DNA of 6,370 bases from Chloroflexota bacterium (GTDB lineage: Bacteria; Chloroflexota; Anaerolineae; Anaerolineales; VGOW01): NCBI GenBank assembly GCA_016215145.1, contig JACRLA010000020.1, positions 1 through 6,370 of the forward strand, given 5' to 3'. Within the stretch, counting starts at the first letter, position 1; every line of letters starts with the position of its first letter. A model generated the notes under the pieces. It saw nothing but the letters and a program-made list of their open reading frames with translations, was not told the DNA's origin and did no database searches. This document shows, in pieces, positions 1 through 5,238 of this stretch. The translations under genes were made by a program, and so were the position numbers.

Positions 1-317
1 GCAACAAGGTTGAGAGCGAACAACACTTCGCCGCCCATAGCATACACATCGGACAGGGCGTTGGCGGCGGCAATCGCGCCGAACTCATACGACTCATCTA
101 CCACCGGCGGAAAAAAATCTACCGTCGAGATGATCGCTTGCAACTCATTTAATTGATACACGGCGGCGTCATCAGGCGCGGCGAGTCCGACCAGCAGCGC
201 CGGATAATTTTTTGCCTGAAACATTTCGCTCAGCGGCTTCAACACTTGCCCCAAAACTTGGGGATCGAGTTTAGCCGCTCAACCGGCGCACGTTGCGTAA
301 GAAGTCAAACGAACCAT
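1..317 (-). CDS. selD: Selenide, water dikinase (selenophosphate synthetase), selenocysteine-containing, N-terminal part
   Basis: SelD makes selenophosphate from selenide and ATP, the selenium donor for Sec-tRNA and other selenium uses. Reading the minus strand from the ATG at 317-315 gives 105 codons that run off the window. The start, MVRLTSYATCAG, is followed by an in-frame TGA at codon 13 (279-281) and then AAKLDPQVLG. From memory of E. coli SelD (IRLTQYSHGAGCGCK), the TGA falls on catalytic Cys17 and K16 matches the essential Lys20, so the TGA should be selenocysteine, forming a CxxU motif with Cys10. Further SelD signatures are APDDAAV (47-53), VDFFPPVVD (66-74) and FGAIAAANALSDVYAMGG (79-96), which hold the Asp/Asn residues for metal and ATP. 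A gene finder that treats TGA as stop would miss the start or begin at Met32, losing the active site. About 240 residues lie outside the window. Confidence in the family is very high. Confidence 0.96.
241..271 (-). promoter_or_regulatory. Bacterial SECIS-like hairpin downstream of the SelD TGA codon
   Basis: On the minus strand the upper stem is CCCCAA/TTGGGG, six perfect pairs at 249-263, closed by a three-base loop GTT. A lower stem AACTC/GTGTT (one T-T mismatch) is separated from it by a 3x3 internal loop. The loop starts 21 nt after the TGA. This fits the known bacterial SECIS rule as I recall it: a small apical loop with G among its first two bases, roughly 16-37 nt after the UGA. It would be bound by SelB to bring in Sec-tRNA. 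It lies inside the coding region, as expected in bacteria. Confidence 0.8.
279..281 (-). other. In-frame TGA selenocysteine codon (Sec13 of SelD)
   Basis: The codon TGA on the minus strand lies between GGT (Gly12) and GCG (Ala14), with uninterrupted SelD homology on both sides. It sits three residues before the conserved active-site lysine, exactly where other SelD proteins carry the catalytic Cys or Sec. Sec-type SelD is known in other bacteria. A simple nonsense mutation is less likely, because the frame stays open for at least 92 further conserved codons and a hairpin follows at the right distance. Confidence 0.92.
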
Positions 318-324
318 CCGCTAT

Positions 325-352
325 ATGCTATCCGCTAATTCTTCATTGTCAA
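325..352 (-). promoter_or_regulatory. Predicted selD promoter, possibly giving a leaderless transcript
   Basis: On the minus strand a perfect -35 TTGACA (347-352) is followed after 16 bp by TAGCAT (325-330), which keeps the key T1, A2 and T6 positions of a -10 box. Seven bases separate this box from the ATG at 317, so transcription would begin at or next to the start codon. No Shine-Dalgarno sequence is present, which agrees with leaderless initiation. The -10 assignment is weaker than the -35. Confidence 0.55.
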
Positions 353-356
353 GCGA

Positions 357-365
357 TGCTATAAT
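357..365 (+). promoter_or_regulatory. Extended -10 promoter (TGCTATAAT) of the DUF3662-FHA gene
   Basis: TGC followed by a perfect TATAAT (360-365) forms an extended -10 element. The ATG at 373 is seven bases after it, so the transcript should start at or beside the start codon. No convincing -35 lies 17 bp upstream, as is usual for extended -10 promoters. The same TGCTATA core stands before mtnP (5188-5196). The element overlaps the divergent selD control region. Confidence 0.65.
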
Positions 366-372
366 CCCGCGC

Positions 373-1170
373 ATGAGCGACAAGTTAGCAAAACTAGAAT
401 CACACATCGAACAAATTGTGGAAGGCACGTTCACCCGTTTGCTCGCCGGACGATTGCAGCCGCGCGAACTCGCCGTGCGCCTGGCGCGGGCGATGGAAGA
501 CTTCGCCATCCCCGGACCCAAAGATTCAAAACTTGCGCCGACTCAATATCGCGTGCGGCTCAACCCCGATGACACGGTCGCCCTCAAAGCCGCCTCACCA
601 AGTTTGATCAGCGGACTGTCGGCGCACTTGTTGATCTTCGCCCGCGAACTCGATCTGGTTCTGCTCACGCGCCCGACGATCACCCTCGAAGCCGATCCCA
701 CCGTGGAACCGAATGGCATTGTGGTCGAAGCCGTGGGCGACCCCAACGACACCACGCGCCCCATGCCGCTCTCGGTAGCAGAATTGATTCAGCAAAGCTC
801 GCGCGCGCCCAAAGCATTTTTGATCATCAACGGCAGCAAGCATGTGCCGCTCGATAAACCCGTCGTCACCATTGGACGACGACTCGACAACGTGGTGATC
901 CTCGACGACCCGCGTGTGTCGCGCCATCACGCGCAGATACGACAACGCTACGGCAAGTGGGTGCTATACGATCTCGGATCGGCAAGCGGCTCTTTCGTCA
1001 ACAACCAGCGCGTCGAAGAATGTGTGCTGCGCGCGGGCGATGTGATGACACTCGCCAGCACGACTCTGATCTACGGCGAAGAAGAACCCTCGCCCAACCC
1101 CAACGACACGGGCGAAACGAATCCGCTGCCGGCGCGAAACGACCCGAACCCGACGCCGAAAGAACGCTAA
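373..1170 (+). CDS. DUF3662 and FHA domain protein (FhaA-like)
   Basis: A predicted cytoplasmic phosphothreonine-binding adaptor of 265 residues. Residues 1-120 match the DUF3662 (FhaA N-terminal) pattern: LAKLESHIEQIVEGTFTRLL, then LQPRELAVRLARAMED (28-43). Residues about 147-235 form an FHA domain with the hallmarks IGRR (167-170), SRHH (183-186) and the NN pair (210-211) that follows the G-S-F strand, so the phosphopeptide-binding residues look intact. The tail (238-265) is rich in Pro, Asn and Asp and probably disordered. An upstream in-frame ATG at 325 exists, but its extra 16 residues would be encoded by promoter DNA, and 373 matches the usual family start. In actinobacteria FhaA partners Ser/Thr kinases and cell-wall proteins; here the only visible partner is the FhaB-like gene downstream. 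The symbol fhaA is plausible but not assigned. Confidence 0.93.
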   Translation: MSDKLAKLESHIEQIVEGTFTRLLAGRLQPRELAVRLARAMEDFAIPGPKDSKLAPTQYRVRLNPDDTVALKAASPSLISGLSAHLLIFARELDLVLLTRPTITLEADPTVEPNGIVVEAVGDPNDTTRPMPLSVAELIQQSSRAPKAFLIINGSKHVPLDKPVVTIGRRLDNVVILDDPRVSRHHAQIRQRYGKWVLYDLGSASGSFVNNQRVEECVLRAGDVMTLASTTLIYGEEEPSPNPNDTGETNPLPARNDPNPTPKER

Positions 1171-1250
1171 TGGCAGATGGCGTATAGCGTATAGCAGATG
1201 GCGTATAGCCAATAGGTGATTGCCATTTGCAATATGCCATTCGCTAACCG
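1171..1250 (+). repeat. Spacer with a 16-bp direct repeat
   Basis: The 80-bp spacer between the two FHA genes contains two perfect copies of GCAGATGGCGTATAGC, at 1173-1188 and 1194-1209 (period 21), with an extra GTATA between them. Related words (GGCATAT, GGCAAT on the minus strand) continue to about 1245. Similar text, AGCGGATAGCATATAGCGGA on the minus strand, lies in the selD/FHA spacer. No Shine-Dalgarno sequence or clear promoter for the second FHA gene is visible. It looks like a degenerate intergenic microrepeat family. Confidence 0.75.
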
Positions 1251-1688
1251 ATGTCTCCCAACCTTATTTTTTTTATTCTGCGAATCATCCTCGCCTTACT
1301 GATTCTGAGTTTTCTCGGCGCGATATTTTTTTTGTTGTGGAAGGATGTGACTCGCGCCACGATAGAATCGCAAGCGCGCGATAAAGTGCGCGGGCGTTTG
1401 ATCGTGATCGAGGGGGGGATGCCGCCGATTCGCGTGGGTGACTCCTTCCCACTTTTGACTCTCACTTCCATCGGGCGCGCCCCAACCAACACCGCCCACA
1501 TTGACGACGACACGGCTTCACTCGAACACGCCCTCGTTCATTTGCGCGACGGGCGTTGGTGGTTAGAAGATTTAGATTCGCGCAACGGCACGCTGCTTAA
1601 CAACAATAAGATCGATCATCCCGTTCCGGTGGGCGCGGGCGATGTGATTGAGGTGGGGCGAGTGAAGTTGAAGATAGAGTTGAATTAA
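1251..1688 (+). CDS. Membrane-anchored FHA domain protein (FhaB-like)
   Basis: A protein of 145 residues. One hydrophobic segment (about 5-30, ending in LLWKDV) should anchor it in the membrane with the rest cytoplasmic. Residues about 48-143 form an FHA domain: SIGR (73-76), S90 and H93 of the S-x-x-H motif (SLEHA), and DSRNGTLLNNNKI (109-121). The one-TM plus FHA plan matches FhaB of actinobacteria, which follows fhaA and recruits phosphorylated partners at the membrane. The gene therefore probably works with the upstream DUF3662-FHA gene. No ribosome binding site is seen before the ATG. The coding sequence has two T8 runs (1267-1274, 1326-1333) and a G7 run (1412-1418), possible spots for slippage or assembly error, although the frame is intact here. 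Confidence 0.9.
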   Translation: MSPNLIFFILRIILALLILSFLGAIFFLLWKDVTRATIESQARDKVRGRLIVIEGGMPPIRVGDSFPLLTLTSIGRAPTNTAHIDDDTASLEHALVHLRDGRWWLEDLDSRNGTLLNNNKIDHPVPVGAGDVIEVGRVKLKIELN

Positions 1689-1823
1689 TCACTCGCCTCG
1701 CGCGCTCGGATACTCCGTCATTGCGAGGAGCGTTGTGTGCGACGAAGCAATCCCAGCTAGGTCGGGCGTGAGATTGCTTCGCGAAGAACGCTCGCAATGA
1801 CGCTGCGTAAGGTCAGTGATTAA
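1685..1823. repeat. Palindromic REP/MITE-like element with a 9-bp outer inverted repeat
   Basis: The core (1716-1802) starts CGTCATTGCGAG and ends CTCGCAATGACG, a perfect 12-bp terminal inverted repeat. The arms continue imperfectly to GAAGCAATC (1744-1752) and GATTGCTTC (1772-1780), around a centre of about 19 bp. The left arm is longer, with an extra GAG and a few mismatches. An outer pair, TTAATCACT (1685-1693) and AGTGATTAA (1815-1823), is also perfect. The outer repeat overlaps the stop codon of the FhaB-like gene and ends just before the Shine-Dalgarno sequence of the hydrolase. The CATTGCGAG...GAAGCAATC pattern is, from memory, a palindromic repeat seen in many bacterial genomes. No transposase is present. 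Its RNA could fold into a long hairpin between the two transcription units. Confidence 0.85.
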
Positions 1824-1826
1824 AAA

Positions 1827-1831
1827 GGGAG
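1827..1831 (+). promoter_or_regulatory. Ribosome binding site of the alpha/beta hydrolase gene
   Basis: GGGAG stands six bases before the ATG at 1838, a good Shine-Dalgarno sequence that fixes the start. It contrasts with the selD and FHA genes, which lack one. Confidence 0.75.
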
Positions 1832-1837
1832 AACCAA

Positions 1838-2923
1838 ATGAGTAAACGAAAACAGAAACCCTCTCGTAAATCTTGGATTGACGTGAGCTCGCCGCTCAAA
1901 GCCGAAAGTGTCGCCGGAGTTTACAGCGCAACGTATTCGCTCGAAGAACTCGCTCAACGCGGGGCGATCAAGGATGAGGCGTTTGATTCGTTCAAGCGCG
2001 TCACCAAACTCGCCAACTTATCTTGGCGGGCGATGTGGACTCGCGGCGCGGTTGCCAAAGCCGGTGGACGCGAAAAATTTTTACGCCAAGCCCGCGCGGT
2101 GATCATTTTCATTCACGGTTGGGACGGCAGTGGCGCAATATGGGAAAACTTACCGGCTCAAGTGTGCGCCGCTGAAAACGATTGTTTGGTTCTGGCAGCC
2201 GATGTCAATGGATTCGGCGGCAGCCCTTTTGCACACCCCGAGCGTCTCACACCCGATCAATGCAGCCCTCAGGCAAATATGCGCGCGCTGGAGAAGTGGC
2301 TCTCCACTTTAAAGTTGCTCGGCGCGCGGCGCGAATATCCCACCGTGTTCGTCGGTCATTCAATGGGCGGGGCGACTCTGTTCTACCTCAACGAGCGTTT
2401 GTGGAGCGGGCGCACGGTGGGGCGTTATGCCGTTGCTCCGGCGTTGTTGCTAAACGATCTGACGAAGAAAAGTTTTTATCGCACACTCGGCGCGGGAATT
2501 TTTGCGGGCAATCTCTTGTCACTCGACAAGTTGCAAAACCAGATCGCGCCTTTCGTGATCAATCAACTCATTGCCGGAGCGAGCAAAGCCGTGCAAGCCG
2601 AACACAAACGAATTTTTAAAAAGACACACAAACAAACCATTGCCCGCACGTTTGACGCGATGGGGCAAGCGAAGAAACCGAGTCATAGGCGCGAGTGGAA
2701 TCGTTTTCGAGTCATCTTGGGTCATTCGGATCGTTTAGTCGGCGTCTCACCGATGCTCGATCTGTTAGCGACTCTGGGTTTCACCTCTCGCCAAGTGCGT
2801 GTGGCGTTGGGCGATCATTATTTTTTCTCGGTCAGCAAACACAGCCAACCCCTGCACGCCGCGAACAGAGAAATTATGTTAGACGATATTCGTCAACTCG
2901 TAGCAGAGAGCGTAAAGGGTTGA
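1838..2923 (+). CDS. Alpha/beta hydrolase fold protein
   Basis: A 361-residue predicted cytoplasmic hydrolase; no signal peptide is visible. The alpha/beta hydrolase elements are in order: strand VIIFIHGWDGS (88-98) forming the oxyanion region, nucleophile elbow GHSMGG with Ser175, acid LGHSDR with Asp298, and GDH with His327. The triad is thus complete. The roughly 85-residue N-terminal part before the first core strand is longer than usual and unassigned. A cap-like helical insert, rich in Lys and Gln, lies between about 205 and 285. Substrate cannot be told from sequence: esterase, lipase or other hydrolase are all possible. It is followed by a 140-bp repeat-rich spacer and then the STAND-like pair on the same strand, so co-transcription is possible but unproven. 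Confidence 0.88.
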   Translation: MSKRKQKPSRKSWIDVSSPLKAESVAGVYSATYSLEELAQRGAIKDEAFDSFKRVTKLANLSWRAMWTRGAVAKAGGREKFLRQARAVIIFIHGWDGSGAIWENLPAQVCAAENDCLVLAADVNGFGGSPFAHPERLTPDQCSPQANMRALEKWLSTLKLLGARREYPTVFVGHSMGGATLFYLNERLWSGRTVGRYAVAPALLLNDLTKKSFYRTLGAGIFAGNLLSLDKLQNQIAPFVINQLIAGASKAVQAEHKRIFKKTHKQTIARTFDAMGQAKKPSHRREWNRFRVILGHSDRLVGVSPMLDLLATLGFTSRQVRVALGDHYFFSVSKHSQPLHAANREIMLDDIRQLVAESVKG

Positions 2924-2929
2924 TGGGGG

Positions 2930-3060
2930 ATTGGAGATTGGAGATTTATTGATTGCGGATTTCGGATTGTGGATTGCGGTGAAAGTTTGAAGTTTGAAGT
3001 TTTGTTTTTTGGGGTTTTGGAGTTTGGGATTTGGAATTCGGGATTTTACTTTTGGAGTTT
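2930..3060. repeat. Heptamer-type microrepeat spacer
   Basis: Almost the whole spacer is made of seven-base units: ATTGGAG twice (2930-2943), then ATTGCGG, ATTTCGG, ATTGTGG, ATTGCGG in tandem (2952-2979), then AGTTTGA twice and AGTTTTG (2984-3004). After these come looser TTTGGAGTTTGGGATTTGG words up to 3060. No promoter could be picked out with confidence against this background. The word TTTGGAGTTTGA recurs in the hairpin after mtnP, so this is one family of intergenic repeats. Confidence 0.85.
3054..3057 (+). promoter_or_regulatory. Ribosome binding site of the ATPase gene, provided by the repeat
   Basis: GGAG lies six bases before the ATG at 3064 and is part of the last TTTGGAGTTTGA repeat word. 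It selects 3064 over the in-frame ATG at 3031, whose extra 11 residues would be encoded by repeat DNA. Confidence 0.7.
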
Positions 3061-3063
3061 GAT

Positions 3064-4344
3064 ATGTCTAAAGCAAAAAACTTAACCGACGTGGTTCGCG
3101 TGTTCAATCCGGTTCAACCGTTGAGCGGCACGGAGTTGACGGAGTATTACGTGGATCGGCAGAGTGAGGCGCTTGCCCAAATGGAAACACGGCTGCGCGT
3201 GGCGCGCAAAGACGAGCCGATCAAATTATTGTTCACCGGTCAACGCGGCTGCGGAAAGTCCACCGAACTGGCGAAGCTCGCTCACAATTTGCGGCGGCAT
3301 TTTTTCATCGTTCCTTTTTCCGTTCAACGCCAACGCTGGCCTATCACCGAGCTTACCTACTCCGATCTGATCTTGGGCATGGCGTCGGCGCTGTTTCGCC
3401 AAGCGACAGAGAAACACATTATCACCCAAGCTCCGGCTCAAATTTTAGATGACACACTGGACGACATCCGTCTTTTTTTTGAGAACACGGTCTTTGGTCC
3501 CGAAATCCCTTACCGCGTGCCGGAGCGCAAACTTGAGAACTCGGTCAAAGTAAATGCGCTGGCGGTTGAACTGCAAACAAAATTCTCCGCCGAAGGAGTG
3601 ACACGAGACGGCATCCGCAAGCGGTTGGAAAGGCGCATGGGGGAACTGATCGGCAAAATTGATATGATGGCTGATCAAGTGCAGATCAAATATAAACGCC
3701 CGGTTTTATTTTTAGTAGAAGACACCGACAAGCCCGATCTGGAACGCGCCCGCGCCATCTTTTTGGGATACGGCGCAACGCTGACCGCCATGCGCGCGTC
3801 GGTCATCTACACCATCCCCGTTGGCTTGCGATACTCCACAGACTTCAACGCCATTCAATCGCATTTCAGCGACAGTTTCTTTTTGCCGAACATTTTGTTG
3901 AAACACAAAGACGGCAGACGCGATGCCGAAGGTTACAAACAAATGGCGAGTGCCATCAACAACCGTTTGGCGTTGCCGTTGATCGACCTCGACGCGCAGA
4001 CCGCCATGCTCGAAGCCAGTGGCGGCTTGATGCGTATTTTGATCCGCCTCACGCAACGCGCCGCCGTGCGCGCATTGGCTCAAGATCGTGAACGTGTCAC
4101 TTTAGCCGACGCGCGCGCCTCGATAGAAAAAGATCGCGGCGACCTGACCGCCATGCTCGCGCCTGCCGATTACGCCACGCTCGCCGCGCGCCATTTGGAT
4201 AAACGCTTGATGAGCGGCGACGCCTCCACGCAGCAACTTCTGCACGCGCTTGCTTTGCTGGAATATCGCAACGGCGATTCATGGTGCGACGTGAATCCGC
4301 TACTGTTGCCGTCTCTGCAAGAACTGGGGCTGGCAGCCGTTTGA
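3064..4344 (+). CDS. STAND/ORC-like P-loop ATPase
   Basis: A 426-residue predicted cytoplasmic ATPase. Walker A is TGQRGCGKST (58-67), with Lys65 and Ser66. Walker B is VLFLVEDTDK (214-223), with acidic residues 219, 220 and 222. A sensor-type strand VIYTIPVGL (247-255) follows, then helical and winged-helix-like sequence (GGLMRILIRLTQRAAVRAL, 320-338; QLLHALALLEY, 391-401). A charged helical stretch (180-205) lies between the Walker motifs. This architecture matches uncharacterised ATP-binding proteins common in cyanobacteria and Chloroflexota, and resembles STAND/ORC-Cdc6 switches. There is no TPR, WD40 or effector domain on the protein itself, so output is likely through a partner: the gene 4 bp downstream. 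A T8 run is present at 3473-3480. Exact function is unknown. Confidence 0.85.
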   Translation: MSKAKNLTDVVRVFNPVQPLSGTELTEYYVDRQSEALAQMETRLRVARKDEPIKLLFTGQRGCGKSTELAKLAHNLRRHFFIVPFSVQRQRWPITELTYSDLILGMASALFRQATEKHIITQAPAQILDDTLDDIRLFFENTVFGPEIPYRVPERKLENSVKVNALAVELQTKFSAEGVTRDGIRKRLERRMGELIGKIDMMADQVQIKYKRPVLFLVEDTDKPDLERARAIFLGYGATLTAMRASVIYTIPVGLRYSTDFNAIQSHFSDSFFLPNILLKHKDGRRDAEGYKQMASAINNRLALPLIDLDAQTAMLEASGGLMRILIRLTQRAAVRALAQDRERVTLADARASIEKDRGDLTAMLAPADYATLAARHLDKRLMSGDASTQQLLHALALLEYRNGDSWCDVNPLLLPSLQELGLAAV

Positions 4345-4348
4345 CTCT

Positions 4349-4921
4349 GTGCGACTCACACCCGACGCCAAAGCCGAACTAAAAGAATTAAGCGTGCTGC
4401 TGCATAACACCCAGCGCGCCTGTTGGGCGTTTGCCGTTTACAACACCGCCGCCGCGCGGGACACTGCGCTCGCCGCGCTGAAGAAGTTGCTCAAGCCCAT
4501 CCCGATCTTCGATTTCAAACTTTCCTCCATTCAACAAAATCCGCTCGCTTATCTCGACCAACTGCCGCCCAAAGCGCGAGAGGAGAAAGCGGTCATTATT
4601 TTTTTTGGCATCGAGCGCGCCGACGAAAAAGTTTTTGGCATTTTAGAAACTCAACGCGAAACTTTTGCCGACTCTCCGCACAGTTTAGTTTTTTGGACCA
4701 CGCCACGCGGGCGAGTGAAGTTGGCTCGCAAAGCCCCAAACTTTTGGGCGCAGAGGAGCGGGACGTTTGAATTCACGGTTAAGCAAGAGGACGAAGCGAT
4801 CAAAGAGACAAGCCCGAAAACACAAACCTCGAAAGTGAGCAGCACTAAACGCGCGCGAAGTCACACAGTAAAACTGATAAGGCAAAGGAGAAAGAGGAAA
4901 AAGGGGAAACGCGGAACGTAA
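4349..4921 (+). CDS. Inactive-STAND-like partner protein with basic tail
   Basis: A 190-residue protein starting at GTG, 4 bp after the ATPase stop codon, so the two are probably translationally coupled; no close Shine-Dalgarno sequence is seen. Residues 12-40 (LKELSVLLHNTQRACWAFAVYNTAAARDT) resemble the first strand and helix of a STAND NTPase, but with no GxxxxGK[ST] P-loop. A Walker-B-like strand AVIIFFGIERAD follows (81-92), then LVFWTTPR (113-120) and APNFWAQRSGTFEF (129-142). The last motif is, from memory, typical of the P-loop-less module found before TPR arrays in Chloroflexota proteins (called iSTAND in the literature on predicted conflict systems). Here it stands alone, followed by a tail of about 40 residues rich in Lys, Arg, Ser and Thr that may bind nucleic acid or acidic partners. 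The family assignment is inference. Confidence 0.7.
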   Translation: MRLTPDAKAELKELSVLLHNTQRACWAFAVYNTAAARDTALAALKKLLKPIPIFDFKLSSIQQNPLAYLDQLPPKAREEKAVIIFFGIERADEKVFGILETQRETFADSPHSLVFWTTPRGRVKLARKAPNFWAQRSGTFEFTVKQEDEAIKETSPKTQTSKVSSTKRARSHTVKLIRQRRKRKKGKRGT

Positions 4922-5187
4922 GTCTGCTTCGCGTAAACGGATGACCGCATCCGCGTTTGAACCAAGTTGCAATCACGAACCAAGCCGCACTGCGGATTAG
5001 AAAGGCAGACCCCACAACTCTTTCAAGGATGAGAAAGTGTTGAAATTAAAAATCTAATCCGCATTCACCCATCATCCCCTTTCAAACTTTTTTCTCGCGC
5101 GGCAGGCGACAACGAATTTTTGAATTAGCGGATCACCTCTCCCCTTTATTTCCCTATTTCCTTTATTTCCTTTTCGCTCACCCCTTC
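4922..5187. other. Gene-free region with several inverted repeats
   Basis: No credible coding sequence was seen on either strand. First, a hairpin 14 bp after the stop codon (4935-4958) pairs AAACGGATG with CATCCGCGTTT, with a 2-base bulge and the loop ACCG. Then a nested pair of hairpins occupies 4991-5063 (separate entry). The part 5064-5187 is rich in C and T, with words such as CCTTTATTTCC repeated (about 5147-5170). It also contains GAATTAGCGGAT (about 5122), a word shared with the selD/FHA spacer on the other strand. No run of T follows the first hairpin, so it is not a classic terminator. Confidence 0.6.
4991..5063. repeat. Nested inverted repeats (73 bp)
   Basis: The outer arms TGCGGATTAGA (4991-5001) and TCTAATCCGCA (5053-5063) are a perfect 11-bp inverted repeat. 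Inside them, CAACTCTTTC (5015-5024) and GAAAGTGTTG (5033-5042) pair with one mismatch around an 8-base loop. The whole could fold as one RNA or DNA structure. It lies upstream of the predicted mtnP promoter, so it is not part of that leader. It may be a small palindromic mobile repeat or the 3' end of the upstream transcript. Confidence 0.65.
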
Positions 5188-5196
5188 TGCTATACT
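5188..5196 (+). promoter_or_regulatory. Extended -10 promoter (TGCTATACT) of mtnP
   Basis: TGC plus TATACT (5191-5196) matches the extended -10 seen before the first FHA gene in eight of nine bases. Transcription would start near 5203, giving a leader of about 47 nt. No clear -35 is seen about 17 bp upstream, where the sequence is C/T-rich. Confidence 0.6.
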
Positions 5197-5210
5197 TTCG
5201 CGCGCACCTC

Positions 5211-5238
5211 AATTACTAATTACCAATTACTACTTACG
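5211..5238 (+). repeat. Heptamer repeat in the mtnP leader
   Basis: Four seven-base units follow each other: AATTACT, AATTACC, AATTACT and the diverged ACTTACG. They fill most of the predicted leader of mtnP and end within the Shine-Dalgarno sequence. The period is the same as in the spacer before the ATPase gene, but with a different word. Confidence 0.75.

Noticed and set aside
279..281. selD as a pseudogene with a nonsense mutation
   Set aside because: TGA falls exactly on the catalytic Cys/Sec position, the frame is otherwise intact and conserved, and a SECIS-like hairpin is correctly placed.
346..365. TTGTCA plus TATAAT as a full promoter on the plus strand
   Set aside because: The spacing is only 8 bp. 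The TTGTCA overlaps the complement of the minus-strand -35; only the extended -10 was kept.
325..372. Upstream in-frame ATG for the DUF3662-FHA gene
   Set aside because: The added 16 residues would be read from promoter DNA, including the TATAAT at 360-365, and the family normally starts at the equivalent of 373.
595..945. 116-codon open frame on the minus strand inside the FHA gene
   Set aside because: No recognisable motif, and it lies wholly opposite a well-supported gene. Similar antisense frames at 3712-4083 and 4685-4972 were dropped for the same reason.
2930..3060. CRISPR array
   Set aside because: The units are seven bases and contiguous, with no unique spacers and no cas genes.
3031..3063. 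Upstream in-frame ATG for the ATPase gene
   Set aside because: The extra residues come from the repeat, and a Shine-Dalgarno sequence stands six bases before 3064.
4935..4958. Intrinsic terminator after the partner gene
   Set aside because: The hairpin is plausible, but no T run follows it.
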